DNA from: Agromyces rhizosphaerae
GTDB lineage: Bacteria > Actinomycetota > Actinomycetes > Actinomycetales > Microbacteriaceae
Length of the DNA stretch: 64,000 bases
Direction: 5' to 3'
Assembly: GCF_027925245.1 (NCBI RefSeq)
Contig: NZ_BSDP01000001.1
Coordinates: 2,356,001 to 2,420,000, forward strand
Part shown: positions 37,697 through 47,670 of the stretch, one piece after another
Numbering within the stretch: position 1 is the stretch's first letter
Layout: every line of letters starts with the position of its first letter
Notes under the pieces: model-generated
Told to the model about the DNA's origin: nothing
The model's database searches: none
What the model saw: only the letters and a program-made list of their open reading frames with translations
Made by a program: the position numbers and the translations under genes

Positions 37697-38497
37697 ATGC
37701 TCCGGATGATGCTGCGCCCCCAGTGGCTGCTCGCGCTGATGCTCGCGCTGGCGATCGCCGCCGCGTTCGCACTGCTCGGCCAGTGGCAGGTGGAGCGCGC
37801 GGTGGAGCAGGGCCGCGTCGTCGAGCGCCCGACCGAGGACGTGCAGCCCCTGGCCGACGTCGCCGAGCCCGACGGGCCCACGACCGAGGCCTCGACCGGC
37901 CAGATGGTCGCGTTCGACGCCGACGTGGTCGCGGGCGACACGGTGCTCCTCGAGGGCCGCCTGCACGAGGGCGAGGCGGGCTACTGGGTCGTCGCGCACG
38001 CCGAGGTCACGGGCGACGGCATCCCCGCGGGCATCCCGCTCGCGCTGGGCTGGGCGCCCGATGTCGAGACCGCCGAGGCCGTGGCGGCCCGCGTCGACGC
38101 CGGCGACTACGACCCGGGCCGCATCGAGGGCAGGTTCGTGCCGAGCGAGGCGCCGGAGGTGCCCGACGAGGACGGCGACCCGCAGGCGATGTCGACGCTC
38201 GCGGTGGCGCAGCTCATCAACGTGTGGGGCGACTTCGACGACCGCCCGGTGTACTTCGCCTACGTGATCGTGCCCGACGCGGCATCCGACCTGGGCCTCA
38301 CCGCGATCGACGCGCCCGCGCCCGAGCAGGAGCGCGAGCTGAACTGGCTGAACGTCTTCTACGCGCTCGAGTGGGCGGTGTTCGCGGGCTTCGCCGTCTA
38401 CCTCTGGTACCGCCTCGTGCGCGACGCGGTCGAGCGCGAGCGCGAGGAGGCCGAGCAGGGCGCGGACTCGGCCGATTCCGAGGCGCCGCCCGCGTAG
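37697..38497 (+). CDS. SURF1-family cytochrome oxidase assembly protein
   Basis: A 266-residue membrane protein. The N-terminal helix (about 6-28) is followed by GQWQVERAVEQG, the SURF1 start motif. A large outer domain follows with YWVVAHAEV and GIPLALGWAP. A C-terminal helix (about 220-242) begins after ELNWLNVFYALEW. SURF1 assists haem a insertion into cytochrome aa3 oxidase. The oxidase genes are not in the window. The acidic C-terminal tail ends APPA. Confidence 0.88.
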   Translation: MLRMMLRPQWLLALMLALAIAAAFALLGQWQVERAVEQGRVVERPTEDVQPLADVAEPDGPTTEASTGQMVAFDADVVAGDTVLLEGRLHEGEAGYWVVAHAEVTGDGIPAGIPLALGWAPDVETAEAVAARVDAGDYDPGRIEGRFVPSEAPEVPDEDGDPQAMSTLAVAQLINVWGDFDDRPVYFAYVIVPDAASDLGLTAIDAPAPEQERELNWLNVFYALEWAVFAGFAVYLWYRLVRDAVEREREEAEQGADSADSEAPPA

Positions 38498-38500
38498 AAT
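38495..38500 (+). promoter_or_regulatory. -10 box of the DUF3817 gene, built on the surf1 stop codon
   Basis: TAGAAT begins with the TAG stop of surf1 and ends 6 nt before the next ATG (38507). Confidence 0.55.
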
Positions 38501-38506
38501 CGACGC

Positions 38507-38955
38507 ATGCCCCTCGAGCCGAAGTCCGCCGATCTGCCGCGCATCCGCGGCGCGCTCCGCTTCTACCAGGTCTGCTCGGTCATTACCGGCGTGCTGCTGC
38601 TCGCGCTCGTCGGCGAGATGGTCATGAAGTACGGGTTCGGGCTGGAGCTCGAGCTCGCCGGCCCGCAGGGCTTCCTGGCCTTCGTGCCGAGCGACGCGGT
38701 GACCGCGGTGAACCTCTCCACCGGCATCCTGATGGTGCACGGCTGGTTCTACGTCGTCTACCTGTTCAGCGACTTCCGCCTCTGGAGCCTCATGCGCTGG
38801 CCGTTCTGGAAGTTCCTGCTCATCGCGTCCGGCGGCATCGTGCCGTTCCTGTCGTTCTTCCTCGAGGCGCGCGTGGGCCGCGAGGTCACCGCCTACCTCG
38901 CCGAGCGCGAGGCGCGTGACGCCGAGCCCGCCGCCGCACCGGCGGGAGCGAGCGC

Positions 38956-38959
<4 letters not shown>
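38507..38959 (+). CDS. DUF3817 membrane protein
   Basis: A 150-residue protein with three or four membrane helices. Segments [28 protein letters not shown] and [12 protein letters not shown] are typical of DUF3817, a family often placed beside guaA in actinobacteria. Function unknown. It overlaps guaA by 4 bp, so its translation is coupled to GMP synthase. Confidence 0.88.
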
Positions 38960-40560
<1,601 letters not shown>

Positions 40561-40576
40561 CCGGCGCCGGTTCGTC

Positions 40577-40987
40577 TCAGGCCGGGAGGATCTCGACCCC
40601 TGCCGCCTCGGCGGCGCTCGCGAGCGCTCGGTCGCGCGTCGCGAGCGGCACGCCCTCGCGCTCGGCGAGCACGAGGTAGGCGGCGTCGTACGCGGTCAGG
40701 TCGTGTCGGCGCGCGGCGTGGAGCAGCGCACCCGGGTCCAGGTCGCGCACGATGTGGATCGGCAGGCCGTACAGGAGCCTGGATCGCCGCGACGCCTCGG
40801 CCTCGGTGATCCGCGCGCGACGCTCGGCGATGGCCAGGACGTTCGCGGTCTCGTACTCCCAGATGACCGGAACCAGGCCGCCGGACGCGCCGAGGCGGTC
40901 GAGCAGGGCCTCGGACTCATCGCTCGCCTCGTCGTCGAAGCACCAGGCCAGGCTGACCGACGCGTCGACCACGAACGGTCCCGTCAC
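40577..40987 (-). CDS. vapC: PIN-domain toxin of a VapBC pair
   Basis: A 136-residue PIN-domain ribonuclease. Acidic residues expected at the active site are Asp8 in VVDASVSLAW, a Glu in WEYETANVL, and Asp residues in TAYDAAYLVLAE and LATRDRAL. Such toxins cleave tRNA or rRNA when freed from antitoxin. It overlaps the antitoxin gene by 4 bp, the normal layout. Confidence 0.88.
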   Translation of the reverse strand: MTGPFVVDASVSLAWCFDDEASDESEALLDRLGASGGLVPVIWEYETANVLAIAERRARITEAEASRRSRLLYGLPIHIVRDLDPGALLHAARRHDLTAYDAAYLVLAEREGVPLATRDRALASAAEAAGVEILPA

Positions 40988-41217
40988 GCCCTGCCCTCCT
41001 CGATCAGTTCGCGCACGTCGGCGTCGAGGCGCGTGCCCGCTCGGGCCGCGCGCAGCGCCGCGATCGTCTCGGCGACGGGCGTGGTCGCGGGCTCGGCCGA
41101 CACCAGCCGCGCCACAGGCGTGCCGTGGCGTGTGATGGTGATCTCCTCGCCGCGCGCGGCACGCTCGAGCAGCGCGGGCAGGTGCGTCTTGGCCTCGTAG
41201 GCGCCGATGCTCGTCAT
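40984..41217 (-). CDS. vapB: Phd/YefM-type antitoxin of the VapBC pair
   Basis: A 77-residue protein with the Phd/YefM start IGAYEAKTHLPALLERAARG and EITITRHGTPVARLV, a DNA-binding dimer domain. The C-terminal 35 residues should wrap the toxin. It probably represses its own operon. The ATG is preceded by TAGTCT at 6 nt and no ribosome binding site. Confidence 0.85.
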   Translation of the reverse strand: MTSIGAYEAKTHLPALLERAARGEEITITRHGTPVARLVSAEPATTPVAETIAALRAARAGTRLDADVRELIEEGRA

Positions 41218-41223
41218 GAGTTC

Positions 41224-41229
41224 AGACTA
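41224..41229 (-). promoter_or_regulatory. -10 box of vapBC, leaderless
   Basis: TAGTCT on the minus strand ends 6 nt before the antitoxin ATG. Confidence 0.5.
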
Positions 41230-41349
41230 GTCGCCGACCAGTCGGAAATCCATCCGAATTCCACGGCGCACGATGTCGATCCGGCCCCTTCCCGTTCGAC
41301 GTCTGTGGTGAGAGGGTCGAGATGCGACCCCTGCACCCGGGAGGGAACC

Positions 41350-41766
41350 ATGAAGTACATGCTGATCATGCGTGCCGACGAGCGCGCGGTCGAGGCCTAC
41401 AAGGACATCCCGTTCGACGAGGTGATCGCACGGATGGGCGCCTACAACGAGCAGCTCATGAAGGCCGGCGTGATGGTGGGCGGCGAAGGCCTGTCCGAGG
41501 CGGACGAGGGCTTCGTGGTCGACTTCGACGCCGATCCGCCGCTCGTGACCGACGGCCCGTACGGTGAGGTGAAGGAGCTGTTCAACGGCTTCTGGATCCT
41601 CGAGGTGTCGTCGAAGGAGGAGGCCGCGGAGTGGGCGAAGCGCTGCCCGCTGGGCCCCGGCTCGAAGCTCGAGGTGCGCCGCGTGACCGGCGAGGACGAC
41701 TTCCCCGCCGACAACGAGTGGATCCAGAAGGAGTCCGAGTGGCGCGAGCAGCTCGGCACGAACTGA
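41350..41766 (+). CDS. DGPF/YCII-domain protein linked to ECF42 sigma factor
   Basis: A 138-residue protein of the YCII/DGPF family: MKYMLIMRADERAVEAYKD at the start, TDGPYGEVKELFNGFWILE in the middle and EVRRVTGEDDFP near the end. The enzymatic activity of the family is unsettled. GGGAGGGAACC precedes the ATG. It lies 32 bp before a sigma-factor gene; DGPF proteins are the usual partners and targets of ECF42 sigma factors. Confidence 0.88.
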   Translation: MKYMLIMRADERAVEAYKDIPFDEVIARMGAYNEQLMKAGVMVGGEGLSEADEGFVVDFDADPPLVTDGPYGEVKELFNGFWILEVSSKEEAAEWAKRCPLGPGSKLEVRRVTGEDDFPADNEWIQKESEWREQLGTN

Positions 41767-41798
41767 GCGGATGCCGCTGAGCCGGCGGTGAAGCGCAG

Positions 41799-43076
41799 AT
41801 GACGGATGCGACGTCGCGGCGCCCGCCCGACGAGGCAGCGGTGCGCCGCGCGGTCGCGGCCGTCTGGCGCATCGAGTCGGCGCACGTCGTCGCGACGCTC
41901 ACGCGCATGTCGGGCGACTTCGACCTCGCCGAGGAGCTGGCGCAGGAGGCGTTCGTCGAGGCGCTCGAGCAGTGGCCCCGGCAGGGCGTCCCGCGCAACG
42001 GCGGGGCTTGGCTCACGACGACCGCGAAGCGCCGGCTGATCGACACGTGGCGCCGGCGCGAGCGGCTCGACGAGCGGTACCGCGCGCTGGCCCGCGACCT
42101 CGAGCAGCAGGCGGATGCCCCGGGCTACGACCCCGACCGGATCGACGACGACGTGCTGCGGCTCGTGTTCACCGCGTGCCACCCGGTGCTCTCGCGCGAG
42201 GCGCGCGTCGCGCTCACGCTCCGCGTGGTCGGCGGCCTCACCACCGAGGAGATCGCGCGGGCGTTCGTGGTGCCGGTCGCGACCGTGCAGCAGCGCATCG
42301 TGCGCGCCAAGAAGACGCTCGGGGCCGCGCACGTGCCGTTCGCGGTGCCCGAGCGCGACGAGTTCGCCGACCGGCTCGGCTCGGTGCTCGGCGTGCTGTA
42401 CCTGATCTTCAACGAGGCGCACTCGGCGAGCTCGGGCGAGGAGCTGCTGCGGCCGGAGCTCGGCCGCGAGGCCCTGCGGCTCGCGCGGATGGTCGCCGAG
42501 CTGGTGCCCGGGGAACCCGAGGCGCACGGGCTCGTCGCGCTGATGGAGTTCACCGCGGCCCGGTTCCCGGCGCGCGTGACCGCCGACGGCGCGCCCGTGC
42601 TGCTCGCCGACCAGGACCGGAGCCGCTGGGACCGCAGCGCGATCGCGCGCGGTCGCGCCGCGCTCGCACGGGCCGACGCGACCGGCCGCGGCCGTGGCGC
42701 GTACGGCCTGCAGGCGGCGATCGCCGAGTGCCACGACGTGGCTGCGTCGGTCGACGACACCGACTGGGAGCGGATCGTGCTGCTGTACGAGGCGCTCGGC
42801 CGGATCGCACCATCACCGGTGGTCGAGCTGAACCGCGCGGTCGCGGTGTCGATGGCCGAGGGGCCCGCGACGGCGCTGCGGATGGTCGACGACCTCGCGG
42901 CATCCGGGGCCCTGCGCGCCACGCACCTGCTGCCGAGCGTGCGCGGCGAGCTGCTCGCGCGGCTCGGGCGGGGCGATGAGGCCCGGGCGGAGTTCCTGGA
43001 GGCCGCGGCACGATGCGGCAACCTGCGCGAGCGCGCGGTGCTCGAGCGCAAGGCGGCGGAGGCCGTCACCGCCTGA
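41799..43076 (+). CDS. ECF42-type RNA polymerase sigma factor
   Basis: A 425-residue sigma factor. Region 2 includes SGDFDLAEELAQEAFVEALEQWP, and region 4 has LTTEEIARAFVVPVATVQQR. After about 180 residues a long C-terminal extension follows with helical repeats (YEALGRIAPSPVVELNRAVAV), the diagnostic feature of ECF42. There is no anti-sigma gene; the extension is thought to control activity. GTGAAGCGCAG precedes the start. Confidence 0.9.
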   Translation: MTDATSRRPPDEAAVRRAVAAVWRIESAHVVATLTRMSGDFDLAEELAQEAFVEALEQWPRQGVPRNGGAWLTTTAKRRLIDTWRRRERLDERYRALARDLEQQADAPGYDPDRIDDDVLRLVFTACHPVLSREARVALTLRVVGGLTTEEIARAFVVPVATVQQRIVRAKKTLGAAHVPFAVPERDEFADRLGSVLGVLYLIFNEAHSASSGEELLRPELGREALRLARMVAELVPGEPEAHGLVALMEFTAARFPARVTADGAPVLLADQDRSRWDRSAIARGRAALARADATGRGRGAYGLQAAIAECHDVAASVDDTDWERIVLLYEALGRIAPSPVVELNRAVAVSMAEGPATALRMVDDLAASGALRATHLLPSVRGELLARLGRGDEARAEFLEAAARCGNLRERAVLERKAAEAVTA

Positions 43077-43081
43077 GACGA

Positions 43082-43114
43082 CGAACGGGCCGCCTGCGGA
43101 GGACGGCCCGTTCG
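43082..43114. terminator. Bidirectional terminator hairpin
   Basis: CGAACGGGCCG and CGGCCCGTTCG form an 11-bp stem in the 69-bp gap between the sigma-factor gene and the convergent Bax inhibitor-like gene. Confidence 0.75.
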
Positions 43115-43145
43115 CGTGATTCGTCAGCCTCGCGGCATCCGCTCG

Positions 43146-43949
43146 CTAGTCGCGTGCGATGGCGAGGATGCGCAGCAGCTCGAGGTAGAGCCAGATGACC
43201 GTGACCATGATGCCGAAGGCGCCCGACCAGGCGAAGGGCTTGGGCGCGCGGTTGCGCACGCCGCGCTGGATGAAGTCGAAGTCGAGCACGAGCGAATAGC
43301 CCGCCATGATCACGATGAGCGGGGCGAGCACGAGGCCCAGCGGGATGCCGAAGATCTCGACGCCGCTGCGCATGCCCCACGGGTCGTCGGAGACGCCGAA
43401 GATCATGAGGCCGACGTTGATCAGCGAGAACAGCACGTAGCCGATCATCGCGACGAGGAAGACCTTGGTCGCGCGCTTCGACGCGCGGATCTTGCCCGAG
43501 GCGAACAGCGCCAGCGTCACGCCGACGACCGCGAGGGTCGCGATGACGGCCTGGGCCACGATGCCCGGGAACATCGCCTCGTAGAACGCGGAGATGCCGC
43601 CGACGAACACGCCCTGCGCCGCCGAGTAGGCCAGCACGAGGCCGCCCGAGGGCTGCTTCTTGAAGATGTTGACGAGGGCGAGCACGAAGCCGACGATGCC
43701 GGCGCCGATCCAGAGGAACGGGATCATGTCGATCGTGAGCCAGCCCACGGCCGCGCCGACCAGCAGCACGCCGAACGCGACCGCGGACTTCGCGATCGTG
43801 TCCTCCATGGTCATCGGCTCCTCGACGGGGGCCGACGGGCGGTTGTACATCTCGTGCAGGTCCTGCGCCGACGCGTTCTGCGCGGCTGCGAGCTGGCCCT
43901 GCCCGGTCGTGAAGGCCTCGTTGCGGAAGGCCGGGTTGTTGATCGCCAT
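43146..43949 (-). CDS. Bax inhibitor-1/YccA-family membrane protein
   Basis: A 267-residue protein with seven membrane helices after a soluble N-terminal 60 residues (NPAFRNEAFTTGQG onward, NRPSAPVEEPMTMEDTI). Helix segments SAAQGVFVGGISAFYEA and DFDFIQRGVRNRAP are typical of the bacterial BI-1 family, some of which are calcium leak channels. The role here is unknown. The end YLELLRILAIARD is the conserved C terminus. Confidence 0.88.
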   Translation of the reverse strand: MAINNPAFRNEAFTTGQGQLAAAQNASAQDLHEMYNRPSAPVEEPMTMEDTIAKSAVAFGVLLVGAAVGWLTIDMIPFLWIGAGIVGFVLALVNIFKKQPSGGLVLAYSAAQGVFVGGISAFYEAMFPGIVAQAVIATLAVVGVTLALFASGKIRASKRATKVFLVAMIGYVLFSLINVGLMIFGVSDDPWGMRSGVEIFGIPLGLVLAPLIVIMAGYSLVLDFDFIQRGVRNRAPKPFAWSGAFGIMVTVIWLYLELLRILAIARD

Positions 43950-44134
43950 GGGGTCTGAGGTGTCCTCTGCGTTCGCTGGGGAATTCGGCGGGACGTCGCG
44001 CGACGCCCCTGTCCGTACGAATCTACCCGAGCCGGGTGCGTGGCGGGCGGGGGAGCGCCCCCGTATCGGGCGGATTCACGGGATGTTCGCCGCGGGCGGA
44101 GCGGTGACGCGTTCCCGCCGCGGCCCGGCGCGCC

Positions 44135-44140
44135 TACGCT
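44135..44140 (+). promoter_or_regulatory. -10 box of the GDPD gene, leaderless
   Basis: TACGCT ends 6 nt before the ATG at 44147. Confidence 0.45.
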
Positions 44141-44146
44141 GTTCGA

Positions 44147-45196
44147 ATGGCGTTCGGTCACGGCCCGGCCCCGCTCGTGATCGGTCACCGTGGCGCGAGC
44201 GGGTACCGACCCGAGCACACGGCAGCCGCGTACTCGCTGGCGGTCGCCCTCGGCGCCGACGCGGTCGAGCCCGACCTGGTCGCGACGCGCGACGGCGTGC
44301 TGGTCGTGCGGCACGAGAACGAGATCTCGGGCACGACGGATGTCGCGACCCGGCCCGAGTTCGCCGCCCGGCGCACGACCCGCGAGATCGACGGCCGGCG
44401 CGTCGCCGGCTGGTTCACGGAGGACTTCACCTGGGCGGAGCTGGCGACCCTGCGCGCGCGCGAGCGCATGGGGAAGACCCGCCCCCAGAGCGCGACGTTC
44501 GACGGGCGCCTCCCGCTGCTGCGCCTGCGCGACCTGCTCGGGCTGCTCGACCGGGACGCCGAGCGGTCCGGCCGCGGGGTCGGCCTCGTCGCCGAGTTCA
44601 AGCACGCGAGCCACTTCGCCGAGCTGGGCCTGCCGCTCGACGAGCTGTTCGCCGACGAGCTCGCCGCGGCCGGCTGGGACGACGGGCGCCCGGTCGTGGC
44701 GGAGGCGTTCGAGCTCGACGTGCTCGACCGGCTGGCACGCCGGGGCGTCGCGGGGAAGCGGGTGTTCCTGCTCGAGGCATCCGGAGCCCCCGCCGACCTG
44801 GTGCGCGCGCTCGGGTCGACGGCGCCGCGCTTCGACGTGTTCGCGACGAACGACGGGCTGGCCGGTCTCGCCGGGCGCGTGCACGGGGTGAGCGTCGACA
44901 CCGGGCGACTCGTGGGGCGCGACGCGGGGGCGGTTGTGCCGGCGGGTGCGCCGCTCGCGGGCACGGGTCTCGTCGATGCGGCGCACGACCACGGGCTCGA
45001 CGTCTACGCCTGGACCCTGCGCCCCGAGAACCGGTTCCTGCGGCAGGGGTTCCGCCGGGGCAGCGCGAAGTCGGGCTGGGGCGACTGGCTCGGCGCGTTC
45101 GCGCGCGTGCTCGAGACCGGCGTGGACGGCGTGTTCGCCGATCACCCCGACCTTGCTGTGGAGGCGCGAAACACGCTCGACACGACCCGCGGCTAG
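44147..45196 (+). CDS. Glycerophosphodiester phosphodiesterase family protein
   Basis: A 349-residue barrel enzyme that hydrolyses glycerophosphodiesters to glycerol-3-phosphate and alcohol. The catalytic segment IGHRGASGYRPEHT contains His14, and AVEPDLVATRDGVLVVRHE supplies the metal ligands and second His. The C-terminal part ends with GVDGVFADHPDLA. There is no signal peptide, so it is cytoplasmic or non-classically placed. glpD, which uses the product, is 7 kb away. Confidence 0.9.
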   Translation: MAFGHGPAPLVIGHRGASGYRPEHTAAAYSLAVALGADAVEPDLVATRDGVLVVRHENEISGTTDVATRPEFAARRTTREIDGRRVAGWFTEDFTWAELATLRARERMGKTRPQSATFDGRLPLLRLRDLLGLLDRDAERSGRGVGLVAEFKHASHFAELGLPLDELFADELAAAGWDDGRPVVAEAFELDVLDRLARRGVAGKRVFLLEASGAPADLVRALGSTAPRFDVFATNDGLAGLAGRVHGVSVDTGRLVGRDAGAVVPAGAPLAGTGLVDAAHDHGLDVYAWTLRPENRFLRQGFRRGSAKSGWGDWLGAFARVLETGVDGVFADHPDLAVEARNTLDTTRG

Positions 45197-45199
45197 CCT
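45194..45199 (+). promoter_or_regulatory. -10-like box built on the GDPD stop codon
   Basis: TAGCCT begins with the TAG stop codon of the phosphodiesterase gene and ends 8 nt before the next GTG (45208). Confidence 0.4.
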
Positions 45200-45207
45200 T
45201 CGGGTTC

Positions 45208-46230
45208 GTGGGGTGTCCGAAACATATGGAGTACGGCCCGTGCGGCGGGGTGGGAGCCGACGGGACATGCGAGGCGGGGCCCTTCCCGTGCGTGTTCCTC
45301 GACGAGACGACGAGGCAGTGGGAGGGCGTCGACGGCGAGCGACCCGTCGCGGCGGGCCGGCGCACGGCCGCGGCCCTCGCCACGCTCGAACGGGTCGACG
45401 CCGGCCGACTCGTGGTCGCCGACATGCCCGCGCGGGCGGCCGATGAGCACGCGCTCGAGGAGTGCGCCGCGATCCTGTCCGGCCGGGTCGACGCCGTGCT
45501 GCTGGGCGACGCGCCCGACGCGCGGGTGCAGTACCCGCCCAGCCTGCGCGCGATGCTCCTCGCACGACAGGGCATCGCGGTGTGGTCGGGCGTGAACTGC
45601 CGCGACCGCAACCGCGTGGCGCTCGAGGGCGAGGTCGCCGGCCTCGCGGTCGCCGGCGTGGCCGCGGTGCACTGCGTGACCGGCGACCACACGAGCATCG
45701 GGCACCGCCCCGACGCGATGCCGGTCTTCGACCTCGACGGGGTCGAGCTCGCTGCGGTCGCGCGGGGCGCGGGTCACCTCGTGTCGGTCGCCGAGGCGCC
45801 GGCCGCGCCACCGGTCGGCGACCGGGTGGCCCGGCTGCGCGTGAAGGAGGACGCCGGCGCCGACGTCTGCTTCATCGACCACTGCGGCGGCACCGCCCCC
45901 GTGCGCCGGTTCGTTCGGGCCGCGCGCGACGCCGGGTCGGAGCTGCGCTTCATCGCGTGCGTGCCGGCCGTGTTCGACGTCGAGAGCGCGAGCGAGCTCG
46001 ACTCGTTCCCGGGCCTCGTGCTCCCCGCCGGGTTCATGCAGCGCATCGCCGGCGCACGCGACCCGCGACGCGCGGGCATCGACTCGGCGATCGCGCTCGC
46101 CGAGGAGCTGCTCGAGGTCGACGGCGTCGACGGGGTCGACCTCTCGGGCGGCTCGGGACCCGGCGGCGAACTCGCGTACGCCGAGGCGGTCGCCGAGGTC
46201 GCCGACGGCATCACGGGCGTCGCCGCGTAG
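45208..46230 (+). CDS. MetV-MetF-like fusion: MTHFR C-terminal-type Cys domain plus MTHFR-like barrel
   Basis: A 340-residue protein. The first 30 residues hold four Cys (3, 12, 20, 26) in GCPKHMEYGPCGG and an ADGTCEAGPFPC pattern, as in the MTHFR C-terminal/MetV domain that can bind a metal or cluster. From about residue 55 a methylenetetrahydrofolate-reductase-like barrel follows (WSGVNCRDRNRVALEGEV, VHCVTGDHTSIG). Start GTG at 45208 is needed to include Cys3; the ATG at 45226 would lose it. Likely role is one-carbon folate chemistry, but substrate and electron donor are unknown. Confidence 0.75.
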   Translation: MGCPKHMEYGPCGGVGADGTCEAGPFPCVFLDETTRQWEGVDGERPVAAGRRTAAALATLERVDAGRLVVADMPARAADEHALEECAAILSGRVDAVLLGDAPDARVQYPPSLRAMLLARQGIAVWSGVNCRDRNRVALEGEVAGLAVAGVAAVHCVTGDHTSIGHRPDAMPVFDLDGVELAAVARGAGHLVSVAEAPAAPPVGDRVARLRVKEDAGADVCFIDHCGGTAPVRRFVRAARDAGSELRFIACVPAVFDVESASELDSFPGLVLPAGFMQRIAGARDPRRAGIDSAIALAEELLEVDGVDGVDLSGGSGPGGELAYAEAVAEVADGITGVAA

Positions 46231-46237
46231 CCGGGGC

Positions 46238-46885
46238 TCAGCCGGGCAGCCGCGCCGCCGTCCACGCGCCCGAGGCGTCGCGCGTGTACTCGACGCGGTT
46301 GCTGGGGCCCTCGAGGTCGCCGCGCCAGAAGGTGAGGCGGTGCGGACGCACCCGGTAGCCGACCCAGTGCTCGGGCGGGTCGAGCTCGCCCTCGGGATGC
46401 GCGGCGGCGAACGCCTCCCACCGGGCCACGCGCTCGGCGCGGGGGAGCTGCGCGAGCTCGGCCGAGTTCATCCACGCGAGCAGCTGGAGGTAGCGCGAGC
46501 GGACGCGGAAGACGGCGGCCGCCTCGTCGGCGCCGACCGGTGCGGCGTCGCCCGCGACCGTCAGCTGGCGCGCGTGCTCGACCCACGGGAGCACGAGCGA
46601 GACGCGGCTGTCGGCGGCGAGCTCGCGCGCCTTGCGCGTGCGCGCGTCGGTGTGGAAGGTGAGCCCCTGCGCGTCGAAGTCGCTGAGCAGCACGCTGCGC
46701 GAGTCGGGGTACCCGTCGGCACCGATCGTCGTGAGCGTCATCAGCGGGCGCAGTTCGTCGTCGTTGGCCGGCAGCCACGCGGCGAGCAGCTGCATCGGGT
46801 CGGCGAGCACCTCGTCGGGATTCTGCTGGTCGTGCCCGAACCGGTTGGTGCTGGTGATGATGACGGGGGGGTCGTCGTGGTGCAT
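46238..46885 (-). CDS. pdxH: Pyridoxamine/pyridoxine 5'-phosphate oxidase
   Basis: A 215-residue FMN enzyme of vitamin B6 metabolism. MTLTTIGADGYPDSRSVLLSD and FHTDARTRKARELAADSRV are the FMN- and substrate-binding parts; WVGYRVRPHRLTFWRGD and the RVEYTRDASGAW end are family hallmarks, though the usual final RLxP reads ARLPG. GAGGAACC precedes the ATG. It starts only 11 bp after the creatininase-family gene, so it may be co-transcribed with the catabolic operon. Confidence 0.9.
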   Translation of the reverse strand: MHHDDPPVIITSTNRFGHDQQNPDEVLADPMQLLAAWLPANDDELRPLMTLTTIGADGYPDSRSVLLSDFDAQGLTFHTDARTRKARELAADSRVSLVLPWVEHARQLTVAGDAAPVGADEAAAVFRVRSRYLQLLAWMNSAELAQLPRAERVARWEAFAAAHPEGELDPPEHWVGYRVRPHRLTFWRGDLEGPSNRVEYTRDASGAWTAARLPG

Positions 46886-46896
46886 GGTTCCTCTTC

Positions 46897-47670
46897 CTAC
46901 TGCGCGGCGCGGAAGCGCGCCACCTCGCCGAGCGCACGGGCGGCCTGGTCGACCGCGGACTCGAACAGCGCGGCGCCGTGCGCGGCGTTCGCCCGCGTCG
47001 GGTCGCCGATCACGCCGCCGGAGCCGAAGTCGTCGCTCAGCCAGCCGAACGTGACGGGCGTACCGGCGAAGCCGATCATCGGCGTGTCGAGCAGGTGCTC
47101 GGGCACGGCGCGCTCGGCGGACGAGAGATCGACGAGCTCGGGGCGCAGGTGCAGCAGCAGCGAGGTCTCGCCGTGGCCGCCGTGGATGCCCATGCCCAGC
47201 TCGTCACCGCCCTCGTCGCCGTCGCCCGGCGGCACGCGGATGCCCGTGAAGAACGTCTGCAGCCCGAACCGGCGCCGCAGCTCGCGCAGCGCCACCCCGA
47301 GCGGGGCCACGTTGCCGCCGTGGCCGTTCAGGAACACCACGCGCCGGGCGGGTGTGGCGGCGATCGCGCGGCCGAGGTCGACGAGCGTGGCGTGGAACGT
47401 CTCGGCCGAGAGCCACATCGTGCCGGGGGCCCAGGCGTGCTCGTCGGACTTCGTGTACGCGAGCGACGGCAGCAGCCATGCGTCCACGCCCGCCGCGGCC
47501 GCGCGGTCGACGGCGGCCGCGGCGACCTCCTCGGCCATGATGCGATCGGTCGCGAGCGGCAGGTGCGGGCCGTGGTGCTCGATCGCGCCGGTCGGCACGA
47601 CCACCACGGAGTCGGCGGTGAGGTGCTCCGCGACCCACGGGCCGCTGCGCTCGTCGAGGCGCCTGCTCAC
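46897..47670 (-). CDS. Creatininase-family amidohydrolase
   Basis: A 257-residue protein of the creatininase fold. The metal site is seen in PTGAIEHHGPHLPLATD (Glu31, His33, Asp42), NGHGGNVAPL and GGHGETSLLL, so a binuclear centre should form. Members include creatinine hydrolase, mycofactocin MftE and FAPy deformylase; the substrate here is unknown. GTG start within a 4-bp overlap with the FAD oxidase gene. Confidence 0.85.
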   Translation of the reverse strand: MSRRLDERSGPWVAEHLTADSVVVVPTGAIEHHGPHLPLATDRIMAEEVAAAAVDRAAAAGVDAWLLPSLAYTKSDEHAWAPGTMWLSAETFHATLVDLGRAIAATPARRVVFLNGHGGNVAPLGVALRELRRRFGLQTFFTGIRVPPGDGDEGGDELGMGIHGGHGETSLLLHLRPELVDLSSAERAVPEHLLDTPMIGFAGTPVTFGWLSDDFGSGGVIGDPTRANAAHGAALFESAVDQAARALGEVARFRAAQ

